Origin: Klebsiella quasivariicola
GTDB lineage: Bacteria > Pseudomonadota > Gammaproteobacteria > Enterobacterales > Enterobacteriaceae
DNA length: 64,000 bases
Direction: 5' to 3'
Assembly: GCF_002269255.1 (NCBI RefSeq)
Contig: NZ_CP022823.1
Location: 1,488,001 to 1,552,000 of the forward strand
The first letter of the stretch is position 1; every line of letters starts with the position of its first letter. The notes under the pieces are model-generated. The model was not told the origin of the DNA. It saw nothing but the letters and a program-made list of their open reading frames with translations, and made no database searches. A program made the translations under genes and the position numbers. Shown here piece by piece: positions 1 through 7,573 of the stretch.

Positions 1-1054
1 CGCCGGGCCGCACCTTGAATCGGTCATTGCCGGCCACGGTGCCGGGGCGCAAACCTTGTCCCAGCAGCGGATGTGCCGGGTGCTCAATATCGATATCGGC
101 GGCGGCACGTCGAACTATGCCCTGTTTGCATCCGGTAAAGCGATCGGCACCGCCTGCCTTAACGTCGGCGGCCGGCTGCTGGAGACCGACGGTCAGGGCC
201 GGGTGATTTACGCCCATCAGCCGGGCCAGCGCATTGTCGATGCGGTATTGGGCCCGGGAACCGATGCTTTAGCCTTGACTGCGGGGCAGCTGGCGCAGGT
301 GGCGCGCCGGATGGCGGCGCTGATCGTCGAGGTGATCGAGGGCACCCTCTCACCGCTGGCGCAGGCGCTGATGCAAACGGGTTTACTGCCGGCGGGTGTT
401 CAGCCTGAGGTGATTACGCTTTCCGGTGGGGTGGGGGAGTGCTATCGCCATCAGCCCGCCGATCCTTTCTGCTTTTCCGATATTGGGCCGCTGCTTGCCA
501 CGGCCCTGCATGAGCACCCGCGACTGCAGGCGATGAACGTGCAGTTCCCGGCGCAAACCGTGCGCGCCACGGTGATTGGCGCCGGGGCGCATACCCTGTC
601 GCTGTCCGGGAGCACCATCTGGCTGGAGGGGGTACAGCTGCCGCTGCGCAATCTACCGGTGGCCATCGCGCAGGACGTCGGCGATCTGCCGAATGCCTGG
701 CTGCAGGCGTTGACGCAGCTCGACCTGGCCCCCGACGCGGACGCTTACGTGCTGGCGCTTCCCGCTTCACTTCCGGTGCGCTACGCCACCTTACTGGCGG
801 TGATTGACGCCCTGCTGGCGTTTGTCGCCCGCTTTCCTAATCCCCACCCGCTGCTGGTGGTGGCTGAGCAGGATTTTGGTAAAGCGCTGGGCATGCTGCT
901 GCGGCCTCAGCTACCACACCTTCCGCTGGCGGTCATCGATGAGGTGAGCGTGCGGGCGGGAGACTATATCGACATTGGTACGCCTCTTTTTGGCGGATCG
1001 GTTGTGCCGGTGACGGTGAAATTGATTAGACTTGAGATAAATGACAGGGGATAA
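1..1054 (+). CDS. eutA: Ethanolamine ammonia-lyase reactivase EutA, 3' part, C-terminus altered by prophage
   Basis: EutA reactivates adenosylcobalamin-dependent ethanolamine ammonia-lyase by exchanging damaged cobalamin. About 350 codons are present, open from the window edge, so the start lies upstream. The actin-like ATPase fold shows in the motif DIGGGTSNYALF (about 100-135). The normal end is interrupted: after VPVTVK (AAA codon at 1019-1021) the frame enters the prophage and adds ten foreign residues (LIRLEINDRG) before TAA at 1052. The lost native tail, SLAFPS-stop, lies intact at 35134-35154. Because only the last six residues are replaced the protein may still work, but it is now separated from eutB by 34 kb. 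Confidence 0.93.
   Translation, partial: AGPHLESVIAGHGAGAQTLSQQRMCRVLNIDIGGGTSNYALFASGKAIGTACLNVGGRLLETDGQGRVIYAHQPGQRIVDAVLGPGTDALALTAGQLAQVARRMAALIVEVIEGTLSPLAQALMQTGLLPAGVQPEVITLSGGVGECYRHQPADPFCFSDIGPLLATALHEHPRLQAMNVQFPAQTVRATVIGAGAHTLSLSGSTIWLEGVQLPLRNLPVAIAQDVGDLPNAWLQALTQLDLAPDADAYVLALPASLPVRYATLLAVIDALLAFVARFPNPHPLLVVAEQDFGKALGMLLRPQLPHLPLAVIDEVSVRAGDYIDIGTPLFGGSVVPVTVKLIRLEINDRG
1017..1022. repeat. Target-site duplication, left copy
   Basis: TGAAAT directly precedes the TG that opens the prophage and recurs at 35129-35134 just after its terminal CA. Mu-type transposition normally duplicates 5 bp. A 5-bp reading (TGAAA) would put a T before the TG end, so 6 bp, or 5 bp plus a chance match, are both possible. 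Confidence 0.85.
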
Positions 1055-1073
1055 GTGAGATAATTATGGGAAG
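1023..1073 (+). repeat. Prophage left end with two transposase-type repeats
   Basis: The end opens with TGATTAGACTTGAG. Two copies of a TGAGATAA-type motif follow: GATAAATG at 1036-1043 and GATAATTA at 1059-1066, 23 bp apart, the first 13 bp from the terminus. The same spacing and offset occur at the right end, as expected for transposase-binding sites. A separate 8-bp direct repeat ATGGGAAG (1066-1073, 1086-1093) follows, with unknown role. No gene is seen in 1055-1183. Confidence 0.8.
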
Positions 1074-1102
1074 TACTGGGTCAACATGGGAAGAGACTGG
1101 AT

Positions 1103-1154
<52 letters not shown>

Positions 1155-1183
1155 CAGAACTCGCACCAGCCTGATTGCAGATA

Positions 1184-1573
1184 TTACTCCTTTTTCCCTG
1201 TATCGGCATCAGGTTCGCCATCAAACAGTTTGCCCTGCATCCGATCCAGTTCTTCTTTTCTGACCCGCTTCACCACGCTGTAAACCCACTGTAGTGAAAC
1301 ACCAAATTTGCGGGCCAGTTCGTGATGGTTGCGCCCGTCAAACTCCAGGAAAATTTCCCGGTCGCGCTGGCTGACCTTCCAGACCATGCCCATCGGAAAA
1401 TAGACGTTTTGCCCACCCCAGACCTGCATCATGCGGTTCGCGACGGCCTGACCAATCTGGTCGGCAACTGCGGGTTCGATATCAATAATCTCGCGGACAG
1501 TCTCAGAGGTATGCTGTGCCAGTTCCACCAACAGTTCCGGCCCTTTACTACGAAACTGATTCAGGTCGCTCAT
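1184..1573 (-). CDS. Mor-family late transcription activator
   Basis: This is a 129-aa protein of the Mor/C family of Mu-type phages. Those activators bind dyad DNA upstream of middle or late promoters and recruit RNA polymerase. The C-terminal part (GRNHHELARKFGVSLQWVYSVVKR) is the family's helix-turn-helix. ATG at 1573 is chosen because it overlaps the gemA stop (ATGA, 1570-1573); a 10-residue upstream extension is open but unsupported. It is the last gene of the leftward early operon, about 160 bp from the prophage end. No second (C-type) activator was seen, so it may drive the late genes alone. Confidence 0.85.
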   Translation of the reverse strand: MSDLNQFRSKGPELLVELAQHTSETVREIIDIEPAVADQIGQAVANRMMQVWGGQNVYFPMGMVWKVSQRDREIFLEFDGRNHHELARKFGVSLQWVYSVVKRVRKEELDRMQGKLFDGEPDADTGKKE

Positions 1574-1998
1574 TGCTTCACTCCCGCAGCTCTGCGCTGC
1601 CACTTCTTCAGTTTCTCAATCACGCTACTTGCCTGCTCATTGCTGAGCCAGCGTAACGCGCTGATGCCGGTTTCCCGTTTAACCCACAGCGCCAGCGCCT
1701 GCTCTGAACTGTCACGGACGATGCCTGCGGCAGCCATTTCAAGCCATAGCGCACGGATTTTCTTTGACTGCGGATGGCTGTCGAGCGGTAAGCCGGACTT
1801 GGCTTTCCCGGCAGGCTTAATGCGAAAGCCTTTCTTTTTCATTGATTCCAGCACGCGGTTTAGTTGTGGGGTATCCATCCCTTTGGTTGAGGCTTTGCCG
1901 GTCAGCCCCTGTAGCATCTGGCGGTAGGTGTCCTCATCCATCTGGAGGTCGCTGCGGGCAATATGAATGAGTTGAATAAGACGCTGCTTAGTCATCAT
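1570..1998 (-). CDS. gemA: GemA/Mu gp16-like regulatory protein (DUF1018)
   Basis: The product is 142 aa starting MMTKQRLIQLIHIARSDL, with AAGGAG just upstream of the ATG at 1998; the longer open frame upstream is not used. The sequence matches the DUF1018 family (Mu gp16/GemA), reported in Mu to modulate host gene expression and DNA topology. The pattern DEDTYRQMLQ..TGKAST near the N-terminus is typical. Its start overlaps the end of the small membrane gene upstream, and its stop overlaps the Mor start, so it belongs to the early operon. Confidence 0.82.
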   Translation of the reverse strand: MMTKQRLIQLIHIARSDLQMDEDTYRQMLQGLTGKASTKGMDTPQLNRVLESMKKKGFRIKPAGKAKSGLPLDSHPQSKKIRALWLEMAAAGIVRDSSEQALALWVKRETGISALRWLSNEQASSVIEKLKKWQRRAAGVKQ

Positions 1999-2203
1999 TG
2001 CCACTCCTTTTACCTGCGCCACCGATATAGTCGACATATAAAGGAAGCGCGACAGGCCAGCACAGGAACATAACGGCCCAACTGATCCAGTGTCCGGTAC
2101 CGCTGTAACGTGAGTAAAACCCTGAACGGCGGTGCAGTTCAGCAGTACACCACCCCACGAGACCATACCAGAACAAGGCACATACAATTGATTCAGCCAT
2201 CAT
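1988..2203 (-). CDS. Small membrane protein of early operon, unknown function
   Basis: A 71-aa hydrophobic protein with two likely membrane segments (about residues 5-20, and 41-58 rich in W, L and V). The start ATG at 2203 overlaps the stop of the DUF2786 gene (ATGA), which supports translation by coupling. I do not recognise a family. Its position between DUF2786 and gemA is that of accessory early genes in Mu-type phages. Confidence 0.6.
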   Translation of the reverse strand: MMAESIVCALFWYGLVGWCTAELHRRSGFYSRYSGTGHWISWAVMFLCWPVALPLYVDYIGGAGKRSGNDD

Positions 2204-2889
2204 AAGCCACTCCCCAGCTTCCGCTGTTCCTGCCCGCTGACAGGCTGATGTAGACGGACGTTTTCTCCCTCTCTGTAACCGATGTGGCGGGACATGTCCG
2301 CGTCACGGGATTTACCGGCTTTGCGGCCAGAGGTTGTTCCTGAATCAGGGTATTTTTGTTCAAGCCAGAGGTTTGCCAGCTCCCGTTCTTCGCGGGACAT
2401 AGCAAATAAATGAACCTCGCTACGCACGGCCAGAACCCACCCTTCGGCAAATTTGTCACCACGGCTGGTCTTGGTCGTGTTTTTGATTCTTTTATTCTGC
2501 TGTCGAATATAGTTTTTACGGGCCATGATTAACTGTCTGGCCAGTACCTCCCATGTATATGAGGCCAGTTCAACCCGGTCTTTATTACCGTAAAAGCCAA
2601 CGCCGGGTTTAAAGCCGGAGTGAATAATAGACTTAACGCCAAATGCCACCTGGATAATATCCAGCAGACCCAGCATATAACGCGGCGGATTAACGCTACC
2701 TGCAGCCCAGTAGTTACTGACGCTTTCATCAATATCACTGAGTGCGAGGTCAGCCTGGGTGATGTTATAGGCCTGCATCAGTTTCTGGGCGCGTTGCAGT
2801 GCCAGTGCCGCTTCATGGGGGTTATCGGATTTAGCCAGCGCAAGTAGCTTTTTTAACTTCTCCAGCAGCTTTTCATTATTCTGCGGCAT
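2200..2889 (-). CDS. DUF2786-domain phage protein
   Basis: 229 aa. The N-terminal 45 residues (LLEKLKKLLALAKSDNPHEA, then AALALQRAQKLMQAYNIT) are the DUF2786 helical signature. The middle (VGFYGNKDRVELASYTWEVLARQL) matches the conserved second part seen in many phage copies. The function of the family is unknown. The C-terminus is basic and probably disordered. The start overlaps the upstream MazG-like gene by 14 bp and the stop overlaps the next gene, so it is part of the early operon. Confidence 0.8.
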   Translation of the reverse strand: MPQNNEKLLEKLKKLLALAKSDNPHEAALALQRAQKLMQAYNITQADLALSDIDESVSNYWAAGSVNPPRYMLGLLDIIQVAFGVKSIIHSGFKPGVGFYGNKDRVELASYTWEVLARQLIMARKNYIRQQNKRIKNTTKTSRGDKFAEGWVLAVRSEVHLFAMSREERELANLWLEQKYPDSGTTSGRKAGKSRDADMSRHIGYREGENVRLHQPVSGQEQRKLGSGL

Positions 2890-3163
2890 AAGTCACCCCC
2901 AGGCGTTCGGCAAGGCGTTCCAGCTTTTTCTGCTTATGAAAATCAATCATCAGGCCCATCCCGTTTAGGCGGAACTGTTCAATCATGATTTCAACGTCAG
3001 CCAGTTCGCCTGCCAGATCAACTTCATTGCCCAGTCCGTTCATGTTGCGGGCAGCAGCAGCGGCCAGTTCGGCAGCTTCTTCCATCAGCTTCAGAGCCTG
3101 AGCTTCTGGGCCGAAGGTTTTGAGGGCCAGATTGTAGATCGTCGAACGGTTATATAATTTCAT
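2876..3163 (-). CDS. MazG-like NTP pyrophosphohydrolase family protein
   Basis: About 95 aa, all-helical. It shows the acidic pattern of the MazG/dUTPase-like fold: EEAAEL (about residues 29-34) followed some 25 residues later by ELADVEIMIEQF (ExxD), the residues that hold magnesium in this superfamily. Such proteins hydrolyse nucleoside triphosphates to monophosphates. The ATG at 3163 (MKLYNRSTIYN) is chosen; an ATG three codons upstream (3172) is also open. Substrate unknown. Confidence 0.65.
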   Translation of the reverse strand: MKLYNRSTIYNLALKTFGPEAQALKLMEEAAELAAAAARNMNGLGNEVDLAGELADVEIMIEQFRLNGMGLMIDFHKQKKLERLAERLGVTYAAE

Positions 3164-3187
3164 GCCTTTCATCTTATCTTCCCCAAA

Positions 3188-3343
3188 TCAATGGCGTGAT
3201 ACGCCGATAACTTTCACGTGGCCGTCCTCAGTAATTTCCAGCTCGTACAGCGGCGGCATTTTTCTCAGGTGGTCACTGGTGGCGTGAAGAACGTAAATAG
3301 CCTGATCTAGGCCATTTGTTGCTACGATGGCGTGTGAAGCCAT
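3188..3343 (-). CDS. Small early phage protein, 51 aa
   Basis: An intact short frame (ATG at 3343, TGA at 3188) encoding a 51-aa protein that begins MASHAIVATNGLDQAIYVLH and ends VIGVSRH. It fills the gap between the MazG-like gene and a 33-aa frame on the same strand, in line with the tightly packed operon. No family is recognised. Confidence 0.5.
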   Translation of the reverse strand: MASHAIVATNGLDQAIYVLHATSDHLRKMPPLYELEITEDGHVKVIGVSRH

Positions 3344-3357
3344 GCTGATTAATTTGA

Positions 3358-3459
3358 TTAATACCTGCCGATATGGTTGGGATTTTCACAACCACATTCA
3401 CTGATATATTCCGCGACAATTTCACGGGTCCGTTTTTCGGCTTCTTTTGCAGTAATCAT
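3358..3459 (-). CDS. Very small early phage protein, 33 aa
   Basis: A short frame starting MITAKEAEKRTREIVAEYIS and ending with a CGCENPNHIGRY tail containing two cysteines. Its ATG overlaps the stop of the upstream zinc-ribbon gene (ATGA, 3456-3459), which suggests coupled translation. No family recognised. Confidence 0.4.
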   Translation of the reverse strand: MITAKEAEKRTREIVAEYISECGCENPNHIGRY

Positions 3460-3644
3460 TTCTTTGCCTCACAAGGGATGAATTCCATGGCCGGGACTTC
3501 GGTGTAGTAATGCTGGCTACAGTGTGGGCATACCAGCGTGATGAGGACGGCTGGTACGCGGTACTTACCGGAGGAAATGACGCTGGCGTCGCTGAACTTC
3601 AGGGTGGTGATACCTTTCTGGCAGTTGATACATTTGATGGACAT
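3456..3644 (-). CDS. Small zinc-ribbon protein
   Basis: 62 aa with two CxxC knuckles: CINC (residues 5-8) and CPHC (39-42), separated by a beta-rich stretch. This predicts a single zinc ribbon that binds nucleic acid or protein. Mu encodes a zinc-binding translational regulator of similar size (Com), but beyond the two CxxC motifs I see no basis for equating them. It lies within the early operon, downstream of DUF3164. Confidence 0.6.
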   Translation of the reverse strand: MSIKCINCQKGITTLKFSDASVISSGKYRVPAVLITLVCPHCSQHYYTEVPAMEFIPCEAKK

Positions 3645-3722
3645 GATTTATTCCTTAATGCTGTTTTCGGCGTGCAGAAGCCCACGGCACTGACGCCGAA
3701 ATAAAAAGAAATTGAATTAAAA

Positions 3723-4334
3723 TTAAATGGCAGCGATATCTAACGGAATATTAATTAGCTTCCCGTGTTTATCTTTCTCCCGGAAATTAATATAGGTTTT
3801 GGACATTGCCACCTGCAGTGATTCCGATATGGCCTCCATTGCCCGGTTCCAGCGCTCGTCCTGAATCTTGACGCGGCGCAGGGAAAGAATACGTCCGGTA
3901 TTAAGCTGGCCCTCTTTGTCCACCTGAAAAGCATCGCTGATGATGGCCCGCAGGTTGGCGTTCGCGCCTTCCGACCACTCGGTGACGCACTCGTCTATCA
4001 GGTCTTTGGCAATCTGCAGCTCTGGCCCGAAGGTCAGGGTTTCCTGCACGCGGATGGTGATCTGCTGAGCACCGTCGAAGCTGCTGAAGGTCACGTTGCC
4101 TTTGGCACCGCCACGCGTTCTGCCGTACTTCTCGGCCACAAGGTCAAGCCAGGCATAGCACTCGTCAAAGGCACGACGCTTGAAGTCACTGAGTTCATCG
4201 CGTTTAACCTTCGCGGCGACAACCTGTTCTTTAACGAAAGAGTCCATCGCAAGGTCATAGTCAGACACCTGGTCAACCGGCACCAGACGCCCCTTGCGGT
4301 CTTTCATGTAGTTTTCTTTATTTACTTCGCTCAT
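3723..4334 (-). CDS. DUF3164 family phage protein
   Basis: 203 aa, matching the DUF3164 family common in Mu-type phages between the B ATPase and the Mor/GemA genes. Recognisable parts are the N-terminal MKDRKGRLVP, the central TFSSFDGAQQITIRVQETL and the C-terminal alpha-helical AMEAISESLQVAMSKTYINF. AGGTGA precedes the ATG at 4334. Function is unknown; genomic position suggests a role in DNA metabolism during replicative transposition (inference). Confidence 0.82.
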   Translation of the reverse strand: MSEVNKENYMKDRKGRLVPVDQVSDYDLAMDSFVKEQVVAAKVKRDELSDFKRRAFDECYAWLDLVAEKYGRTRGGAKGNVTFSSFDGAQQITIRVQETLTFGPELQIAKDLIDECVTEWSEGANANLRAIISDAFQVDKEGQLNTGRILSLRRVKIQDERWNRAMEAISESLQVAMSKTYINFREKDKHGKLINIPLDIAAI

Positions 4335-4351
4335 CTCTGTTCACCTTATGG

Positions 4352-4621
4352 TTAATGTAACGACTCTGACCAGGTAATACGGCAGCCATGCAACTCAAAG
4401 ACGCCCTGACGGAAGCGCCCTGAGCCGTCATGGCCAACATGGGTATAACTCGCTTTGCCCTGCTCCAGCAGGCGGGCACAGTGCCCGTTGCGGGCGATAC
4501 GGATAACCGGCTTACTGCCAGCAATCATGACGCTCTGCACGGTAGTGTTCATGGCGTTGAGCGCCATAATGGCGGACTGCACCTTGTTCATCTGCTGGTT
4601 GATATCGGCGATGGATTTCAT
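4352..4621 (-). CDS. Hypothetical early phage protein, 89 aa
   Basis: The N-terminal half is helical (MKSIADINQQMNKVQSAIMA), the C-terminal half beta-rich (RIARNGHCARLLEQGK, VFELHGCRITW). It lies directly between gene B and DUF3164, with only 2 bp after the B stop and 17 bp before the next start. I do not recognise the family. Confidence 0.6.
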   Translation of the reverse strand: MKSIADINQQMNKVQSAIMALNAMNTTVQSVMIAGSKPVIRIARNGHCARLLEQGKASYTHVGHDGSGRFRQGVFELHGCRITWSESLH

Positions 4622-4623
4622 GA

Positions 4624-5790
4624 TTAAACTCCTTTGACGACGTCGGCGTTGACCTGCGGAACCCCGATTTCAGCAGCCAGATTCATGGCGGCTATCACCA
4701 GGTTACTGACGGCCAGCGGATACAGCAGGCTGACCATGCTTTTACGGCTACCACCCAGATTGCTCAGACGGGCGCGGATGGCTTCCACTGCGCTGGCGTC
4801 CATGATGTCGGCCAGCTGCTTACCGGCACGTTGCAGTTTGAACGTCAGAAACTCTTCGAGGCTGTTGTCCAGCGGCAGCAATTCAACCACCTCGCAGCGC
4901 TGGACGACCTCACGGACTTCCATGTTGCGTTCGGACAGTTTGTCCGCCAGTTCAGGCTGGCCAATCAGCACGATGGACAGCAGTTTTTTGAAGCCGGACT
5001 CCAGTTCGAAGAAGCGTTTAAGGTGCTTCAGCGTCGGAATGGGAAGGCTGTGGGCCTCCTCAATCACCAGAACGTGGCTGAAACCCGCCTGACTGCTGTC
5101 CTTCAGGACGCGGTGCAACTGGCGGAAGCGGGCGTCCTGGCTGCGTTTGATACTCTCCAGCGGCGCGATGGTGCTGATGATGGCCTCGGCGATAGCTGCC
5201 GCCTTCAGGGTTTTGCCCTTCACGTCGTTGTCTTCCATGGCGATGATGTATGGCTCAATTACAATCACCGGCGCGTTCTCGCGGTTGACGCGTTCAATCA
5301 GGTCGCGGCGCAGCGTGGATTTACCCGCACCGGACTCGCCGATAACCGCCAGAAAGCCACCATGGCGGGCGGTCTGGAACAGCGCCTCACGCACGTAGCG
5401 GATATCCGGCGTGGTGAACACATCGTCCGCGCCCTGCATGGCTTCATCGGCGAACGGATCACGGAAAAGGCCAAACGCTTTTTTGGTTGCTGGAAATAAC
5501 ACCTGCTTTTTGAGTAACATGTTCTCTTCCTCACTGAGGTTGGTTTTATCGGTAGTACCCGCTGTACGGGGCGTGACAGCGCCCTGTGCAGCATCAAAAC
5601 TTTTCGCTGTATCAATCCCCTTACTTTCCAGATACAACGCCAGACGCTGGCGTACCTCTTCGGGGCTGGTGCGTGGCCACTCGTTATGGTTCACAATCTG
5701 GGCCAGCGTGGCCTCGGAAACGGCGACGGCTCTTGCCACCACCGCCTGCGGGATGCGGGCCTCTTTCAGTTGTTGCTTCAGTACCAGCAT
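4624..5790 (-). CDS. Transposition ATPase, MuB-like AAA+ protein
   Basis: 388 aa. The N-terminal 65 residues look like a small DNA-binding helix-turn-helix, as in MuB. The ATPase core follows with Walker A GESGAGKST (151-159) and Walker B LVIEEAH (241-247). MuB-type proteins bind target DNA as ATP-dependent filaments, recruit the transposase and provide target immunity. The gene lies 10 bp after transposase gene A in the leftward operon, the standard A-B pair. Confidence 0.9.
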   Translation of the reverse strand: MLVLKQQLKEARIPQAVVARAVAVSEATLAQIVNHNEWPRTSPEEVRQRLALYLESKGIDTAKSFDAAQGAVTPRTAGTTDKTNLSEEENMLLKKQVLFPATKKAFGLFRDPFADEAMQGADDVFTTPDIRYVREALFQTARHGGFLAVIGESGAGKSTLRRDLIERVNRENAPVIVIEPYIIAMEDNDVKGKTLKAAAIAEAIISTIAPLESIKRSQDARFRQLHRVLKDSSQAGFSHVLVIEEAHSLPIPTLKHLKRFFELESGFKKLLSIVLIGQPELADKLSERNMEVREVVQRCEVVELLPLDNSLEEFLTFKLQRAGKQLADIMDASAVEAIRARLSNLGGSRKSMVSLLYPLAVSNLVIAAMNLAAEIGVPQVNADVVKGV

Positions 5791-5800
5791 GCCTTCCTCC

Positions 5801-7570
5801 TCAGTTACCGTTAACGATGCTGATAACGCTGTTGCGGGCCGGAGTGGTCAGGGTAACCATCACCTCATCCAGCGCGGCTTCAGGTACGCCATCCGGGTAC
5901 TGCGCCGTTAACTGGCGGTAATGTTCCGGCGTCCAGATATGGCCGTTAGCGCCAAACTTCTCGCGCAGGGCTTTCGCCGCCTCCACATGGGTCAGCGGAC
6001 GCTGCTCAATACGCGGCCCGCGCACGTCTGAAGCCTGACCGCGCTTCGGCATATAGGCAGGAAGCGTGGTGTCGTCGATATGTTTGTACGGGTCAAGTCG
6101 CCCGCCGAACGGCAGCGCCTTCGCCTTGCGTGCAGCAGCTGCATCGGTGGCGTTATCGGTGCCCGTAACCAGCTCTTCGATTTCTTTTGCCGCCGTCTGC
6201 GCCGGGGTCTCCGGCAGGGCTTTGTAGTTTTCGCCAAATACCGCCGCGCTTTCGGCAAAGCCGAACTCGTTCTTTCTGACCTCCTCGACCAGGAAGAACG
6301 TCTCGTGACCGTCCTCACCGGTCAGCACCACCTGCGCCACATCGCTGCGCCACGGGTTACGGGTAATCATCAGTTTTTCGCCGACCAGTACGCCCGGTAC
6401 CGTCGAAACGTCAAACTCATTGCCCCGGAACGAGACGCGCAGTTTTGGTGTGACCTTACGGAGTTCCGGTGCGGCCACCGCCAGTTCGCGGCAAACCTCA
6501 ACGGATGGCGCTTTTTTCAGCTGGTCAGCAGTAATCTTCAGCCAGATATCCGTGCGGGTTTTACCGTGGCGGCTGTGGACCGCCGTGGCGTTAAAGTGGC
6601 TGCGCCATTTCACCGCCAGCGCGTTCAGTTCGTCCAGGCTATGAACCGGCTGGAATTTGAGACCCGGCTCCAGTTTACGTTCGATAATGTCACGGGCCTT
6701 TTCCACCTGCCCGGTGGCGCGGGCGTTATGCGGCTTGTGCGCTATCAGATTGATGCCCAGCGAGCGGCACATGTTTTTCGTCATGCCAGCGGTGTTCGCC
6801 GAACCGGGATCAAGGTAGAGTATTTTCGGCACGCCGTGCAGCACGTCCGCGCCGCCGCGCTCCTGCATGGCGTTGATAAGCACAGAACAGAGGTTCTCAC
6901 CAGATTCCGCACCCATCACGTACTCAACGTAAATCCAGCCGCTGGTATGGTCGGTAATCTCGTAACTCCACACGCGGTCACTGGCGATGCGGGCGATGTT
7001 GGCAGGCTTGTTCTTGTAGAACTTCGAGCTGTCCATCACCTGCAACCCTTTATGGCCGTTGCTCAGGTAGTAAAGCGTACAAAGTGAGGCATCAATCTCC
7101 CAGACGTGATTGGGATGCAGGCTGGCCATCTCGGACGACGGGGCCGGTGCGTCAAGCTGTTCCGGGTGCAGACCATAGTTCCGCAGGGCGCGGCTGATGG
7201 TGTCCTCGGACAGCGGGAAAAACTCGCCTGTGGCCTCGTCCGTTCTGCCAGCAGTGATAAAGCCGTTTGACCGCAGGGTCTCCACCGCATCCGCGATGGA
7301 ATACAGGCGCTTACCGTTCTTACGGGTGGCCTCGCGCAGCGTGGCAGATATCAGCGCGGCTTCGTCGCGGCTCAGGGCACTGCGCCCGGCATCGGCGCGT
7401 TTTTTACGTTTGTCAGTCACTGATACCTCCTTCAGCTTGCGCAGCAGGGTGGCGCGGGAAATGCCCAGTTCGGCGCAGGCGGCATCATATATCGCACCAC
7501 GCTTACCATGCCCCGCGTCACGTGCCGCGCGGGCAACATAAACCAGTCGTTCAGTCAGGGCGGCACTCAT
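5801..7570 (-). CDS. DDE transposase (MuA-like, BcepMu type)
   Basis: 589 aa. The N-terminus holds helix-turn-helix segments for end binding. The integrase core (rve) shows HVWEID (D160), ILYLDPGS (D254) and GQVEKARD (E290), a DD35E triad with 35 residues between the last two. A mu-type C-terminal beta domain follows (about 380-450). The enzyme cuts and joins the prophage ends to target DNA for integration and replication. All catalytic residues are present. The gene overlaps none and is followed by B. Confidence 0.93.
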   Translation of the reverse strand: MSAALTERLVYVARAARDAGHGKRGAIYDAACAELGISRATLLRKLKEVSVTDKRKKRADAGRSALSRDEAALISATLREATRKNGKRLYSIADAVETLRSNGFITAGRTDEATGEFFPLSEDTISRALRNYGLHPEQLDAPAPSSEMASLHPNHVWEIDASLCTLYYLSNGHKGLQVMDSSKFYKNKPANIARIASDRVWSYEITDHTSGWIYVEYVMGAESGENLCSVLINAMQERGGADVLHGVPKILYLDPGSANTAGMTKNMCRSLGINLIAHKPHNARATGQVEKARDIIERKLEPGLKFQPVHSLDELNALAVKWRSHFNATAVHSRHGKTRTDIWLKITADQLKKAPSVEVCRELAVAAPELRKVTPKLRVSFRGNEFDVSTVPGVLVGEKLMITRNPWRSDVAQVVLTGEDGHETFFLVEEVRKNEFGFAESAAVFGENYKALPETPAQTAAKEIEELVTGTDNATDAAAARKAKALPFGGRLDPYKHIDDTTLPAYMPKRGQASDVRGPRIEQRPLTHVEAAKALREKFGANGHIWTPEHYRQLTAQYPDGVPEAALDEVMVTLTTPARNSVISIVNGN

Positions 7571-7573
7571 GGG

